Assembly: GCA_017477425.1 (NCBI GenBank)
Contig: JAFUVT010000033.1
Span: forward strand, 62,001 to 126,000
Source: Bacteroidales bacterium
GTDB lineage: Bacteria > Bacteroidota > Bacteroidia > Bacteroidales > F082
Direction: 5' to 3'
Length of the DNA stretch: 64,000 nt
The notes beneath the pieces are model-generated. The model was not told the DNA's origin. It was given only the letters and a program-made list of their open reading frames with translations, and searched no databases. The translations under genes were made by a program, and so were the position numbers. Position 1 is the first letter of the stretch; each line of letters begins with the position of its first letter. Below are positions 49,707 through 59,910 of this stretch, piece by piece.

Positions 49707-50765
49707 ATGATTAGGATATATACAATAAAGGACTTGACGGATTGGTTGGTGGATGGCTTGGGTAATGGCCTTTCTGAGAGTATAATATCCAAAACCCGGG
49801 CGTGGGCTTTTATTAATAACCCATGCGCTGACGACACAACTCCAGCAGTCGCTGTGCTGTTTGAGGGCGACGAGACGAAGGGTTATGCAGCGGTGTTTCC
49901 GGAACGCTTTGAACACTTTTCGCAAAAGATTTATTGGGGAAGCACTTTCTTCGTGGATGCCTATATGCGGGGGAAAGGCTGTGGGGCAAAGTTGCTTGCC
50001 GGGCTTGAAGATAGCTTGGATGGGATTTATGCCACCACGCAAACTCCTCCATCTTCGTCGGCCATCTTCAAGAAACTCGGAGCCCAAGAGACTTGGTTTC
50101 CTGAATACTGGTTCAAACTGTTGAAGTTCAACCCAGCGAAAGGAAATCATAAGCAACTAAAACGATACGCGAATCATCTTCATCCATCATGGGCGTTTCA
50201 ACATGCTAAACGCATAAAATGGTGCAATTCTTTTCGTTATCGTTTGGAGTATTGCTCATTCATTGATGATGACACATTCTTGTTCATGCAGAAGCATCGG
50301 CAGAACGATGTGATGATGCGTTCAAGAAAAATGCTCAACTGGATGTTGGCATATCCGTTCCTTCAAACCGTTGTTTTGCAAGAAAAAGCTTATCCCAACA
50401 AAAACTACTTTTCTTGTTATAAAACCGATTTTTGTCATTATGCAGTGAAAGTGTATGATGAAAATGACTTTTTGACAGGGGTATATATTTTCAAATACAG
50501 CGGAGGTGAGGCGAATTTGTTGTATCTCTATTATGATGAAAAGGCAAAAGACTTGGTCATGGCATCATTTTATGAGCATTTGATTCGTATGGAAGCGGTC
50601 CGCCTAAGGACGACCCATCGAGAGTTCGTATCTTTTGTTAAACGTTATTCTTTACCATTCTTGAACCTAACTGAATCCAAGTTGAACTTGTGCGCTCCAG
50701 GAGTGCTCGTTGTACCTGAAGGAGTCACTATTCAAGGCGGTGATGGTGATATGTTCGTGATATGA
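49707..50765 (+). CDS. GNAT acetyltransferase with large C-terminal extension
   Basis: The 352-aa product starts at the ATG at 49707. The N-terminal half is a GNAT fold (S-T-F-F-V-D-A-Y-M-R-G-K-G-C-G near 76, carrying the R-G-K-G CoA loop). The C-terminal half (about 170-350) has a second mixed alpha/beta region of about 180 residues, perhaps a second, degenerate GNAT domain. It probably acylates an amino sugar of this locus. Its stop overlaps the deacetylase start. Confidence 0.76.
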   Translation: MIRIYTIKDLTDWLVDGLGNGLSESIISKTRAWAFINNPCADDTTPAVAVLFEGDETKGYAAVFPERFEHFSQKIYWGSTFFVDAYMRGKGCGAKLLAGLEDSLDGIYATTQTPPSSSAIFKKLGAQETWFPEYWFKLLKFNPAKGNHKQLKRYANHLHPSWAFQHAKRIKWCNSFRYRLEYCSFIDDDTFLFMQKHRQNDVMMRSRKMLNWMLAYPFLQTVVLQEKAYPNKNYFSCYKTDFCHYAVKVYDENDFLTGVYIFKYSGGEANLLYLYYDEKAKDLVMASFYEHLIRMEAVRLRTTHREFVSFVKRYSLPFLNLTESKLNLCAPGVLVVPEGVTIQGGDGDMFVI

Positions 50766-51607
50766 GTCTGATCTGTAAGGCAAAACGTAAGTTATTACGC
50801 CTCTGGTATAAGCCATTAAAGGTGTTTTTCTTCCATCAGGTGTCTTCCCGGTTTGTTGAGGGGAAAGACAAGGAGTACATTTTCACGTCTTTGGCTGATT
50901 TTGAGAGAAACATTCTACTTTTGAGCCGACGATATCGTTTTGTCTCCTTAAAGGAAGCATATGAATTATTTCAGAGCAGGAAAGTTAGAAGGGAACGCTA
51001 TGCGGTCATTACCTTTGATGATGGTTATGCAAATATCTTGGAGGCTCTTGCTGTTTTGCAGCGATTGCATATACCCGCCACTGTTTTTGTGAATTCCAAA
51101 TATGTATTTGAAAGGACTGTTGGTGTTATCAACTTATATACTTTGATGCATTCGTCATCCTTCGTGGAGTTTACTGATGAACAGAGGCAAATGATTGAGC
51201 AATTGTACGGTCAAGAGTTGCAAAATAACTATAAGAAAAACTGGGATGGCTTGATGGCGAGTTTGTCATCATTGCCTCAAGTACTGTCTGATCTGTATCT
51301 GACGCCTTCACAATTGGAAGGACTTGACAAGTCGCTTTTCACCATCGGGATGCATGGCTATGAGCACTATAACTCGTTGCAGTTGTCGGATGAGGAATTT
51401 GTTGAAAACGTGGAACGTGATTATGCCAGCCTCTCCAAATATGCAAACTTTATTCCTTTTTTCTGCTTTCCATATGGCTTTGCCAGAGAGAGTCAACTGC
51501 AGCAGTTAAGGGACCGTCATCTGGTTCCGGTATTGTGTTCTGGAGGCGATAATTATGATACAAAGAAGGGCGTTTATCGTCATTGTATGGACGGCGTGAG
51601 ATTATAG
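50762..51607 (+). CDS. Polysaccharide deacetylase (NodB-like)
   Basis: The 281-aa product has the NodB motif 1 I-T-F-D-D-G-Y near 83, I-G-M-H-G-Y-E-H near 198 (in place of the classical H-x3-H) and F-P-Y-G near 238. It could remove an acetyl group from the glycan or its lipid-linked form. The ATG overlaps the stop of the GNAT gene by 4 nt. Confidence 0.82.
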   Translation: MSLICKAKRKLLRLWYKPLKVFFFHQVSSRFVEGKDKEYIFTSLADFERNILLLSRRYRFVSLKEAYELFQSRKVRRERYAVITFDDGYANILEALAVLQRLHIPATVFVNSKYVFERTVGVINLYTLMHSSSFVEFTDEQRQMIEQLYGQELQNNYKKNWDGLMASLSSLPQVLSDLYLTPSQLEGLDKSLFTIGMHGYEHYNSLQLSDEEFVENVERDYASLSKYANFIPFFCFPYGFARESQLQQLRDRHLVPVLCSGGDNYDTKKGVYRHCMDGVRL

Positions 51608-51610
51608 TAT

Positions 51611-52636
51611 ATGGGACCTTTAGTTTCGATCATTATTCCCGTTTACAATGCAGCTTCCTTTGTTGAGGAGGCCGTCCGCTCTGCTTTGGCCCAAACCTAT
51701 CGTAATATCGAGGTTGTTGTAGTAGATGATGGTAGCACGGACGACTCGCTGCGTTTGGTTGAAAACATACGAGATGAAAGGTTGAAGGTGTTTTCCCAAA
51801 TCAACCAAGGTGCATGTGTGGCTCGTAATAGGGGCATTGCCGAAGCACATGGAGAATACATCAAGTTTCTTGATTCAGACGATGTTATGTATCCAGATGC
51901 GGTCGCAGTCCAAATGGAACAACAATCGAAATTGGGAGAGAATGAAGCAGTTTTTGGCGATTTCGATTTCATCGATGAGACAGGGAAGGTATTCTATCAG
52001 AATGTTTTTGATGAGACGCAGTATCTTGCTACGGAGCAAGATTATTGGTTTTTGACGAATTGGGAAGTGCTGATAACATGTCCTTTGCACAAACGGGAGT
52101 ACCTGATAAAGAATAAAGGCTTTGATAATAGATTGCGAGGTGGCCAGGAGAGTTATCTTCATCTTTCGCTCTCTATCAGTGGAGTGAAGTTTGTTTATAG
52201 ACCATTACGAGTTTTTGGTTACAGAAGTTATCAAGCCGAAGGGCGTATCTCCTGTCAGCGGATGCGGATAATTCCCAAAATCGAAGACTTGGTGTATAGG
52301 AATGAGGCGATGCTGAGATTGGTCCAAGACAAATACGGAAAGGATACAAACAGATGGAGTTCTACTGTTTCTCAACGTTATTTTGATGCCGCATGGACCT
52401 ATTTCTGTAACGGCATTTCCACTGATGGGAAGTATTGCCTTCGTAGGTCTTTTGCTATACCTCATGTGCGCTATCCAAAACTAAAGAAAAGCCGTGCGAT
52501 TGCAAGGAGCTATGTGGCTATAGGATCAATTATTGGTTATGCGAAAGCAGCTAAGTTGATGAATTGGCTGATTAGGGTATTGGGCTTGAGTAAAAATGAA
52601 AGCAAAAACAGCAAACTGCAAAAGGTGTTGAACTAG
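51611..52636 (+). CDS. Glycosyltransferase family 2
   Basis: The 341-aa GT-A enzyme has S-I-I-I-P-V-Y-N near 6, V-V-D-D-G-S-T-D-D near 36 and F-L-D-S-D-D-V near 89. Closely spaced after the deacetylase gene. Confidence 0.87.
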   Translation: MGPLVSIIIPVYNAASFVEEAVRSALAQTYRNIEVVVVDDGSTDDSLRLVENIRDERLKVFSQINQGACVARNRGIAEAHGEYIKFLDSDDVMYPDAVAVQMEQQSKLGENEAVFGDFDFIDETGKVFYQNVFDETQYLATEQDYWFLTNWEVLITCPLHKREYLIKNKGFDNRLRGGQESYLHLSLSISGVKFVYRPLRVFGYRSYQAEGRISCQRMRIIPKIEDLVYRNEAMLRLVQDKYGKDTNRWSSTVSQRYFDAAWTYFCNGISTDGKYCLRRSFAIPHVRYPKLKKSRAIARSYVAIGSIIGYAKAAKLMNWLIRVLGLSKNESKNSKLQKVLN

Positions 52637-52661
52637 ACCAACCTTCGATTAAACAATAATT

Positions 52662-53660
52662 ATGGGAAATCCAAAAAAAATCGTTGTTACACCTATGCGT
52701 AATGAAGCCTGGGTGCTTGAAGCGTTTTTGACCTGTGCTTCTTCATGGGCGGATTTCATCATCCTTGCGGACCAACACAGTGATGACGGTAGTCGAGAGA
52801 TTGCAACCAGGTTTGAGAAAGTGATTCTTGTGGACAATGATGCAAACGAGATGAACCAGGCCGCTGCAAGGTTGTTACTTTTCAAGAAAGTGGACGAGAT
52901 ACCTGGCGATAAGATCGTCTTGGCTTTGGATGCCGATGAGTTTTTGAGCGAGGGTTTTGAAAAGACAGATGGATGGAAAAGAATTGTGAACTCAAAACCC
53001 AACGAGTTGTTTTGTTTTAGATGGCAAAATCTATATGGTGATTATTGTCATGAAACTGATAATACGGGTTTTATGGAATGGGGCTGTCATTTCGGATCAT
53101 TTGTTTCAATAGCTGACGAGTACTACCGATGTGAACAAAGGGCTGTACATGAAATGAGAGTGCCATGCCGGCCGTCATTTAAAGTTTCATGCATTGAAAT
53201 TCAAGATATAAAATTTGTTCATCTAGCGAGAGTGAATTTAATTCGTCAAAGAAATAAAGAAGATTTCTATCAAGTTTCGTCCGTGTCGAAGTTGAAGAAA
53301 AGGATTAGCGCAGTTAGCGCTTTTCGACAATATCACCATACGAATCCGCGAACGATAACATTGGAAAAAGAGGCAAGGCTTTACGTCAAAGGGACAGAGA
53401 TCGATGCGAGAAACTTGGTCAAGATGGAGGATTATGGTCAATATTATATTGATGAAATGAAGGCCATTTTCAAACGGGATGGCGTTCAAAGATATTTGAA
53501 ACTGGATTTGTGGGATAATCCGTTTTTGAAAGAGGCTGGTGTCAATCCTAGAATACCATTGGGATATAGATTGTTACATTCTTATTTGAGAAAAACGCAG
53601 TCTATGGCTGGTCGTGGTGTTATTGGATTGTTGGATAAAGTACTGAAACGAATAGTTTGA
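52662..53660 (+). CDS. Glycosyltransferase, GT2-like
   Basis: The 332-aa product begins with T-P-M-R-N-E-A-W near 8, L-A-D-Q-H-S-D-D-G near 35 and A-L-D-A-D-E-F near 87. The M-R-N-E start is typical of GT2-like enzymes with one D-x-D-E pocket. The donor cannot be predicted. Confidence 0.82.
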   Translation: MGNPKKIVVTPMRNEAWVLEAFLTCASSWADFIILADQHSDDGSREIATRFEKVILVDNDANEMNQAAARLLLFKKVDEIPGDKIVLALDADEFLSEGFEKTDGWKRIVNSKPNELFCFRWQNLYGDYCHETDNTGFMEWGCHFGSFVSIADEYYRCEQRAVHEMRVPCRPSFKVSCIEIQDIKFVHLARVNLIRQRNKEDFYQVSSVSKLKKRISAVSAFRQYHHTNPRTITLEKEARLYVKGTEIDARNLVKMEDYGQYYIDEMKAIFKRDGVQRYLKLDLWDNPFLKEAGVNPRIPLGYRLLHSYLRKTQSMAGRGVIGLLDKVLKRIV

Positions 53661-53661
53661 G

Positions 53662-54618
53662 ATGCGGTTCTCTGTCATCATACCACTCTACAACAAAGCA
53701 CTTTACGTTGCGAATGCCATCGAAAGTGTGTTGTCGCAAACCATTACCGATTTTGAGCTTGTCATCATGGACGATGGTAGCAGGGACAACTCGTTTGATG
53801 TAGCACAGGAAGCCATCAAAGGCCATGATAATTGCTATTTGTTCCAGCAAGAGAATGCTGGAGTGAGCATGGCACGAAATAATGCTGTCGCCACTTCGAA
53901 GGGCGAATATCTCTGTTTCCTTGATGCCGACGACTGGTGGTCTCCCACCTTTTTGGAAGAGATGTCTCATTTGATTGAGAATTTTCCCGATGCAGGTATT
54001 TATGGAACGAGTTACATCATTGTGAACGAGGCAAAACACAAAACACATGTGGCACCTGTCGGTGTTGGGCAGGGTTTTGAGAAAGGCTATATCAACTATT
54101 GTCAGGTGTATGCCAAGACTTTGGCCATGCCATTATGGACAGGGGCAGTTTGCATTCCCCGTCCTGTGTTCGATGAGATGCACGGTTTCCCGAAAGACAT
54201 TAAGTTGGGCGAGGATTTCATGCTTTGGATAAAGATAGCGTTGAAATACAAAGTGTTTTTTTTGAATAAGCCTTTGGCTTTTTACAATCAGGATGTAGAT
54301 GCGGCAAATAGAGGAGTGGGTAGATTGCATCAGCCCAAATGTCATATGTTGTGGAATTTGGATTTCTTGGCAGATGAAGAAAAATCGAATCCTGACTATA
54401 AACAGTTGGTGGATAATTTAAGGTCGTATGCGTTGTATCCTTATTTTCTCTCGAGGAAATACCACGAATTTGCTCGATTGGAATTGGATAAGGTGGATTG
54501 GAGCAAACAACCTAAAAAAACAAGAGAAAAATATAAAAGGCCGTTGGCATGGCTAAGAATTGAGTACAACTTGAGACAATTCGCTTCAATGCTAAAGACC
54601 AGATCATGTAGATATTGA
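53662..54618 (+). CDS. Glycosyltransferase family 2
   Basis: The 318-aa GT-A enzyme has S-V-I-I-P-L-Y-N-K near 4, M-D-D-G-S-R-D-N near 35 and F-L-D-A-D-D-W-W near 87. Starts 1 nt after the preceding stop. Confidence 0.87.
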   Translation: MRFSVIIPLYNKALYVANAIESVLSQTITDFELVIMDDGSRDNSFDVAQEAIKGHDNCYLFQQENAGVSMARNNAVATSKGEYLCFLDADDWWSPTFLEEMSHLIENFPDAGIYGTSYIIVNEAKHKTHVAPVGVGQGFEKGYINYCQVYAKTLAMPLWTGAVCIPRPVFDEMHGFPKDIKLGEDFMLWIKIALKYKVFFLNKPLAFYNQDVDAANRGVGRLHQPKCHMLWNLDFLADEEKSNPDYKQLVDNLRSYALYPYFLSRKYHEFARLELDKVDWSKQPKKTREKYKRPLAWLRIEYNLRQFASMLKTRSCRY

Positions 54619-54624
54619 TAGAAG

Positions 54625-55341
54625 ATGATTCCTAAAATAATCCACTACTGTTGGTTCGGTCGTGGCGAAATGCCGGAATTGGCCCAAAAATGCATTGCAT
54701 CGTGGCACGAATGTATGCCCGATTGGGAGTATAAGCTTTGGAACGAGGACAACTTTGACGTGAACCAAATCCCCTATACCAAAGAGGCATATGCAACCAA
54801 AAAATATGCCTTTGTGAGTGATTATGTCCGACTTTGGGCATTGTATAACGAAGGTGGAGTCTATTTAGATGTAGATTTCGAGGTTTATAAGCCTTTTGAC
54901 GACTTGTTGCAATGGGAAGCTTTTGCAGGGTTTGAAGGTAGTAAGTATTCTCCGCTGATGATGGGGGTGATTGCAAGCCAAGCTCAAGGAGATTGGGTCA
55001 GTGAACAATTGAATTATTATTTAGATAGACATTTTATAAAGGATGATGGTTCGCTAGATATGATTACAAATGTCCAATTTGTTTCAAGCAATATGAGGCA
55101 GTATGGATTTGTGCAAAATGGCAGGGAACAGAATTATAAGGACTTACACATTTTCCCTGTGGAGTATTTCTGCCCAAGGCAGACTACGGGTGAGTATTTT
55201 AGAACAACAAACACTTATTGCGAATCTGTCGGCGTCAGCTCATGGGCGAAACAAGGAGGGTGGAAGGCCAAAGTGGGGAAGGTGGTAGGACAGAAAGCTA
55301 TGACTCGATTGATATTATTGAAAAGAAAACTGTTTGGATAA
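54625..55341 (+). CDS. Glycosyltransferase family 32
   Basis: The 238-aa protein starts I-P-K-I-I-H-Y-C-W-F-G and has S-D-Y-V-R-L-W-A-L-Y near 65 and the D-V-D metal motif in G-G-V-Y-L-D-V-D-F near 83, a clear GT32 capsule glycosyltransferase pattern. Confidence 0.88.
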   Translation: MIPKIIHYCWFGRGEMPELAQKCIASWHECMPDWEYKLWNEDNFDVNQIPYTKEAYATKKYAFVSDYVRLWALYNEGGVYLDVDFEVYKPFDDLLQWEAFAGFEGSKYSPLMMGVIASQAQGDWVSEQLNYYLDRHFIKDDGSLDMITNVQFVSSNMRQYGFVQNGREQNYKDLHIFPVEYFCPRQTTGEYFRTTNTYCESVGVSSWAKQGGWKAKVGKVVGQKAMTRLILLKRKLFG

Positions 55342-55359
55342 ATACAAAAGAGCGAAACC

Positions 55360-56760
55360 ATGTTGACATATTTCCCCAAGTGTTTTTCATCTAGGGCTAT
55401 CTATTGCTATTTGATTACTTTGGCTTTGGTGAGCCTTTTTTTTATGGACCGGGTTTTGCCCTTCCAGTTTATACTGTTTGGCATAGTTGCGGTGATGGTG
55501 TTTTTCGTCTTATCGACTAAGTTGACAATGGAGTGGCGACGTTTTAAGCCAGAGACTTTTACCAAAAAGTTGTTCGTCATCGCATTGGTTGTACGTATAG
55601 TTTATGTCTTTTTCATTTATTTATATTATGTTGCCATGACGGGTGAACCGCATGCTTTTCATGCAGGAGATGAGTATGTGTATCAGACACTTGGGAGGAT
55701 TTGGCATGACAATGGATTCGAAGAAATGAGGTCAAGTATGGCTTATGAAGAATTGTCTGATTCGGGCTACCCTTGGTGGTTGGGGCTTGTATATCTTTTG
55801 TTTGGCCCCCATGTACTTGCTGGTCGTTTAATAAAATGCTTTATAGATGCCTTCTCGTGTGTGTTAATGTATAATTTGGCCAAACGTAATTTTGGAGATG
55901 CCGCTGGGCGTATCACGGCGATTTTCTGCATGTTAATGCCTAATATGTGGTATTATTGTGGCGTGACCTTAAAGGAAACAGAAATGGCGTTCATGGTGGT
56001 GCTGTTTGCAGAAAGGGCAGATGCTGTGCTGCATTCCCCAAAAATTAAAATTACTGGTTTGATTATTCCAGCCTTGTGCGTTTTGGCTATGTTTACATTC
56101 CGAACCGCATTGGGAGCTGTGATGTTTGCTTCCTTAGCAGCAGCTTTAATTTTTAGTACTTCCAAACAGTTGCAAATGTGGAAGAAGGTGCTTTATAGTG
56201 CTGTCTTTGCTATTTGGATGTTTTTGACAGTGGGCGTGGAGATTGTGCAAGAAACACAACAATTGTGGGAAGGAAGAACCACTAACCAAACTGAAGGTTA
56301 TGAATGGCGATCCAAGCGTGAAGGGGGAAATCAGTTCGCAAAATATGCGACAGGAGCAGTGTTTGCTCCTGCTATTTTCACCATTCCATTCTCGTCGATG
56401 GTGTACATTGAAAACCAAGAGAACCAAATGATGATGAATGGTGCAAATTTTATCAAGAACGTTCTTTCGGGACTGACGATCTTTGCTTTGTTTCTTTTGC
56501 TTTTGAGTGGTGATTGGAGAAATCACGTTTTGCCCATAGCTTTAACATGTGGTTATTTGGTGGTGCTGGTGTTTAGCAATTTCGCACATTCCGAGCGCTT
56601 CCATTTTCCCGTACTTGCACTTGAGCTAATGTTCGCTGCCTATGGGGTTACTCAACTCAAGAACAAACAGAAACGTTGGTTTGTCATTTGGCTGGTTATT
56701 ATTTGTGCGGCAAATATTGCATGGGCTTGGATTAAATTGGCCGGTAGAGGTCTGACATGA
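55360..56760 (+). CDS. Polytopic membrane glycosyltransferase-like protein (GT39/ArnT type)
   Basis: The 466-aa protein has about ten predicted TM segments and a large loop with H-A-G-D-E-Y-V-Y near 105. This resembles the acidic first-loop motif of GT39/PMT-like enzymes that use polyprenyl-phosphate sugars. It could instead be an O-antigen polymerase-like protein; Wzy-type loops are not evident. It may add a side-branch sugar on the periplasmic side. Confidence 0.68.
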   Translation: MLTYFPKCFSSRAIYCYLITLALVSLFFMDRVLPFQFILFGIVAVMVFFVLSTKLTMEWRRFKPETFTKKLFVIALVVRIVYVFFIYLYYVAMTGEPHAFHAGDEYVYQTLGRIWHDNGFEEMRSSMAYEELSDSGYPWWLGLVYLLFGPHVLAGRLIKCFIDAFSCVLMYNLAKRNFGDAAGRITAIFCMLMPNMWYYCGVTLKETEMAFMVVLFAERADAVLHSPKIKITGLIIPALCVLAMFTFRTALGAVMFASLAAALIFSTSKQLQMWKKVLYSAVFAIWMFLTVGVEIVQETQQLWEGRTTNQTEGYEWRSKREGGNQFAKYATGAVFAPAIFTIPFSSMVYIENQENQMMMNGANFIKNVLSGLTIFALFLLLLSGDWRNHVLPIALTCGYLVVLVFSNFAHSERFHFPVLALELMFAAYGVTQLKNKQKRWFVIWLVIICAANIAWAWIKLAGRGLT

Positions 56761-57686
56761 TGAAAATCCTTATTGTTGCATCATTTAATAAAGGCTTTTT
56801 TGCCCCCTTTATTGTCGAGCAAGCTGAGGCGTTGAAAACCTATGGGTGCGAAATCGAGTGGTTTGGACTTCAAGGGAAGGGTTTGATGGGATATTTGAAG
56901 AACTTGTCTTCTCTAAATAATAAAATCCATGAATTTTATCCCGATGTCATCCATGCGCATTATGGCCTTTCGGGGTTGTTGGCCAATTTGCAAAGGCGTG
57001 TGCCAGTGGTAACTACGTATCATGGCTCTGACATCAATGACAAAAAAGCATTACGATTTTCAAAGATGGCCATATGCCTTTCGGCATGGAATGTCTTTGT
57101 TTCGCGTAAGACAATGGAGTTAGCTCATCCGAAAAAGAGATACTCCTTGTTGCCTTGTGGTATCGATTTGTCTGATTTGCAGCTCACCGATAAACACGAA
57201 GCACGTCGAAGAATGCGTCTAGAAAGCGATAAGAAATACATTCTGTTTGCAGGCGCTTTCGATAATGTTGTGAAAAACGCTTCACTGGCGAAAGAGGCCG
57301 TTTCGCTTTTGCAAGATGATCAAGTGCAATTGCTCGAATTAAAGGGCTATTCTCGTGAAGATGTTACCTTGTTGATGTGTGCCGCAGATGTGTTCCTGAT
57401 GACATCGTTTTCAGAAGGGTCACCACAAGTGATTAAGGAAGCATTGGCTTGCGGTTGCCCCATTGTAAGTGTGGACGTTGGAGATGTAAAGGAGAGAATC
57501 GAAGACGTTGATGGCTGCTATGTGTCTGAAACGCGAGAGCCTAAAGAGTTGTCAAACTTCATCGGAAAAGCCTCGTCTTTTGGCGGTAAAACGAGGGGAA
57601 GAGAAAAAATTCAGACAGAAGGTCTTGACAATCGACAAGTGGTGAAGAAACTTGTGGAAATCTATGCACAGGCGATGGATTCATAA
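56757..57686 (+). CDS. Glycosyltransferase family 4
   Basis: The 309-aa GT-B enzyme has I-H-A-H-Y-G-L-S near 65, T-Y-H-G-S-D near 86 and the donor-site motif S-E-G-S-P-Q-V-I-K-E-A-L near 220. The ATG pair at its start overlaps the previous stop. It is slightly short for the family. Confidence 0.87.
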   Translation: MMKILIVASFNKGFFAPFIVEQAEALKTYGCEIEWFGLQGKGLMGYLKNLSSLNNKIHEFYPDVIHAHYGLSGLLANLQRRVPVVTTYHGSDINDKKALRFSKMAICLSAWNVFVSRKTMELAHPKKRYSLLPCGIDLSDLQLTDKHEARRRMRLESDKKYILFAGAFDNVVKNASLAKEAVSLLQDDQVQLLELKGYSREDVTLLMCAADVFLMTSFSEGSPQVIKEALACGCPIVSVDVGDVKERIEDVDGCYVSETREPKELSNFIGKASSFGGKTRGREKIQTEGLDNRQVVKKLVEIYAQAMDS

Positions 57687-57710
57687 TGATATTACACCAT
57701 TTAACATTCC

Positions 57711-58814
57711 ATGAAAAGAATAGCTATATTTTTAGGGCATCCTGCCCATTTTCATTTGTTTAAGAATACTGCGAAGTATCTTGGAGAGAAGGGGGTTGAT
57801 GTTCTTTTCTTAATCAAAAAAAAGGACATTGTTGAGGATCTTGTCAAAGAATCGGGTTGCCGATATGTGGTTGTCCGAAAAAAGGAAAGGACACATTCGG
57901 GGAAACTGGGATTGATGGCGTCGCTTGTCAGGATGGACCTCAACGTGGCGAAGGCTTTGTTGTGTTATAGGCCAGCGGTACTTGCAGGGACTTATACGCC
58001 GTTCCTTTCAAAATGGACCGGAGTGCCCGTCATTTCATGTAACGAGGATGATGCTGCCGTGGTGCCTCGTTTCGCTAGGATGAGCTATCCGTATGCAAAG
58101 GACATCTTGACTCCTATCGTGTGCGACAATGGGGAATGGAATGAAAAGTCCATCAAATATGCATCCTATCACGAATTAGCCTATCTTCATCCAAACAATT
58201 TCAAGCCTGACAAGCAGGTGGTTGAAAAGTATTTTTCTACAGTGAAGCCTTATTTCATCATGCGTTTTGCAAAATTAAGTGCGCATCATGATAATGGGAT
58301 TAAAGGAATTGATAATACGATGGCGATGCGCCTTGTTGAGATGTTGAGGCCGTATGGTGATATTTATATCACCTCGGAGCGTTTCTTGGAACCACAACTT
58401 GAGCCATACCGCATCAAGATTGATCCTATTGACATGCATCATGTGATGGCGTTTTCCAGTTTGTACATTGGCGATAGTCAGACAATGGCGGCCGAAGCAG
58501 GTGTGCTGGGTGTTCCTTTTGTTAGGTATAATGATTTTGTCGGGCGTATTGGTTACCTCAATGAGCTAGAGAATGTGTATCGTTTGGGCATTGGCATCAA
58601 AGCCTCTGAAGAAGGATCGGATGAGAAACTATATAAAACTGTTGAAGAAATCTTGTCCATGCCTAACAGAGAAAAGGAATGGAAGATGCGCCGACAGAAG
58701 ATGCTTTCTGAGAAAATTGACTATGCACAATTTCTCACATGGTTCATCGAGAACTATCCAGATAGTAAAAAGGTTATGAAAGAGAATCCGGAATATCAAA
58801 ATAGATTCAGATAA
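57711..58814 (+). CDS. DUF354-family protein
   Basis: The 367-aa product has the GT-B-like layout of DUF354: G-H-P-A-H-F-H near 9, C-N-E-D-D-A near 105 and I-G-D-S-Q-T-M-A-A-E-A near 251. DUF354 proteins occur in glycan clusters next to UDP-GlcNAc 2-epimerases, which is exactly the case here. They are structurally similar to epimerases and glycosyltransferases; the specific activity is unknown. Confidence 0.82.
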   Translation: MKRIAIFLGHPAHFHLFKNTAKYLGEKGVDVLFLIKKKDIVEDLVKESGCRYVVVRKKERTHSGKLGLMASLVRMDLNVAKALLCYRPAVLAGTYTPFLSKWTGVPVISCNEDDAAVVPRFARMSYPYAKDILTPIVCDNGEWNEKSIKYASYHELAYLHPNNFKPDKQVVEKYFSTVKPYFIMRFAKLSAHHDNGIKGIDNTMAMRLVEMLRPYGDIYITSERFLEPQLEPYRIKIDPIDMHHVMAFSSLYIGDSQTMAAEAGVLGVPFVRYNDFVGRIGYLNELENVYRLGIGIKASEEGSDEKLYKTVEEILSMPNREKEWKMRRQKMLSEKIDYAQFLTWFIENYPDSKKVMKENPEYQNRFR

Positions 58815-58816
58815 TT

Positions 58817-59905
58817 ATGCACCATATCACGCTCATCGCGGGCGCTCGCCCCAATTTTATGAAGATTGCTCCCCTCATTCATGCTGCCCAAAAGGCACAG
58901 AAAGAAGGAATTGACATAAATTATCGCCTTGTTCACACTGGGCAGCACTATGATCGACAAATGAGTGAGACTTTCTTTGAAGAGCTCAACATCCCTCAGC
59001 CTAATGTCAATCTAGGCTGTGGCGGAGGCACCCAAGCAGAACAGACTGCGGCTATCATGGTGGCTTTCGAGAAAGATTTGATGGAACACCCAACCGATTT
59101 GGTCTTAGTTGTGGGAGATGTCACTTCGACGATGGCTTGTTCTATCGTGGCAAAAAAGCAGTGCACCAAAGTGGCCCATGTGGAGGCGGGCATCCGTTCG
59201 TGGGACTTGACCATGCCTGAGGAAATCAATCGTATGGTGACGGATAGTCTCTCCGATTATTTTTTCACGACCTCGGAGGTGGCCAATGCCAACCTGCGAC
59301 GTTTTGGGGCGGAGGAGAAGTGCCTGTTCTTCGTTGGCAACGTGATGATTGACACATTGCTGACGAACCGTTCTCGTTTTGTCAAACCATCTGTATCTGG
59401 CGAATTGCATCTTCAGTCCCAACAGTATATTGTTTTGACTATGCACCGCCCCGCCAATGTGGACGAGGCCGAGAAACTCAAGCGACTGATGAACGAGATT
59501 GTCACGAATGTGCATGACTTGCCGATTGTATTCCCGATTCATCCGCGCACGGCAAAGATTTTCAAGGATTTGGGCATCGAAGCACCCAATCTGCACATTG
59601 TGGAGCCGATGGGCTATTTGGAGTTCAACTATCTGGTGGAACGTGCCAAGGCGGTGATTACCGATAGTGGTGGCATCACGGAAGAGACAACCGTGATGGG
59701 GGTGCCTTGCATCACGCTGCGTGACAACACTGAACGCCCCGAAACGTGTACTATCGGAACAAATGAATTGATTGGTACCAATCCCGATAACATCAAACCG
59801 GCTTTGGACAAACTTTTCGCTGGGCAATGGAAGAATGGAGGCATCCCGCCGCTTTGGGATGGGCATGCTGCTGAACGGATTGTGGAAATACTGGCGAAAC
59901 TTTAG
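58817..59905 (+). CDS. UDP-N-acetylglucosamine 2-epimerase, non-hydrolysing (WecB/WbpI-like)
   Basis: The 362-aa product shows I-A-G-A-R-P-N-F-M-K near 7, V-H-T-G-Q-H-Y-D near 37, H-V-E-A-G near 116, M-H-R-P-A-N near 211 and D-S-G-G-I near 281. These are epimerase motifs. WecB acts on UDP-GlcNAc; WbpI acts on the 2,3-diacetamido uronate. The presence of WbpD and WbpE-type genes in the same locus makes the WbpI role attractive, but the sequence alone does not decide it. Confidence 0.9.
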   Translation: MHHITLIAGARPNFMKIAPLIHAAQKAQKEGIDINYRLVHTGQHYDRQMSETFFEELNIPQPNVNLGCGGGTQAEQTAAIMVAFEKDLMEHPTDLVLVVGDVTSTMACSIVAKKQCTKVAHVEAGIRSWDLTMPEEINRMVTDSLSDYFFTTSEVANANLRRFGAEEKCLFFVGNVMIDTLLTNRSRFVKPSVSGELHLQSQQYIVLTMHRPANVDEAEKLKRLMNEIVTNVHDLPIVFPIHPRTAKIFKDLGIEAPNLHIVEPMGYLEFNYLVERAKAVITDSGGITEETTVMGVPCITLRDNTERPETCTIGTNELIGTNPDNIKPALDKLFAGQWKNGGIPPLWDGHAAERIVEILAKL

Positions 59906-59910
59906 TCTTT

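Noticed and set aside
55360..56760. Wzy-type O-antigen polymerase
   Set aside because: The acidic loop H-A-G-D-E near the second membrane segment and the TM layout fit GT39/PMT-like enzymes better, and an ABC exporter (Wzm/Wzt) does not need Wzy. The call is kept as uncertain.
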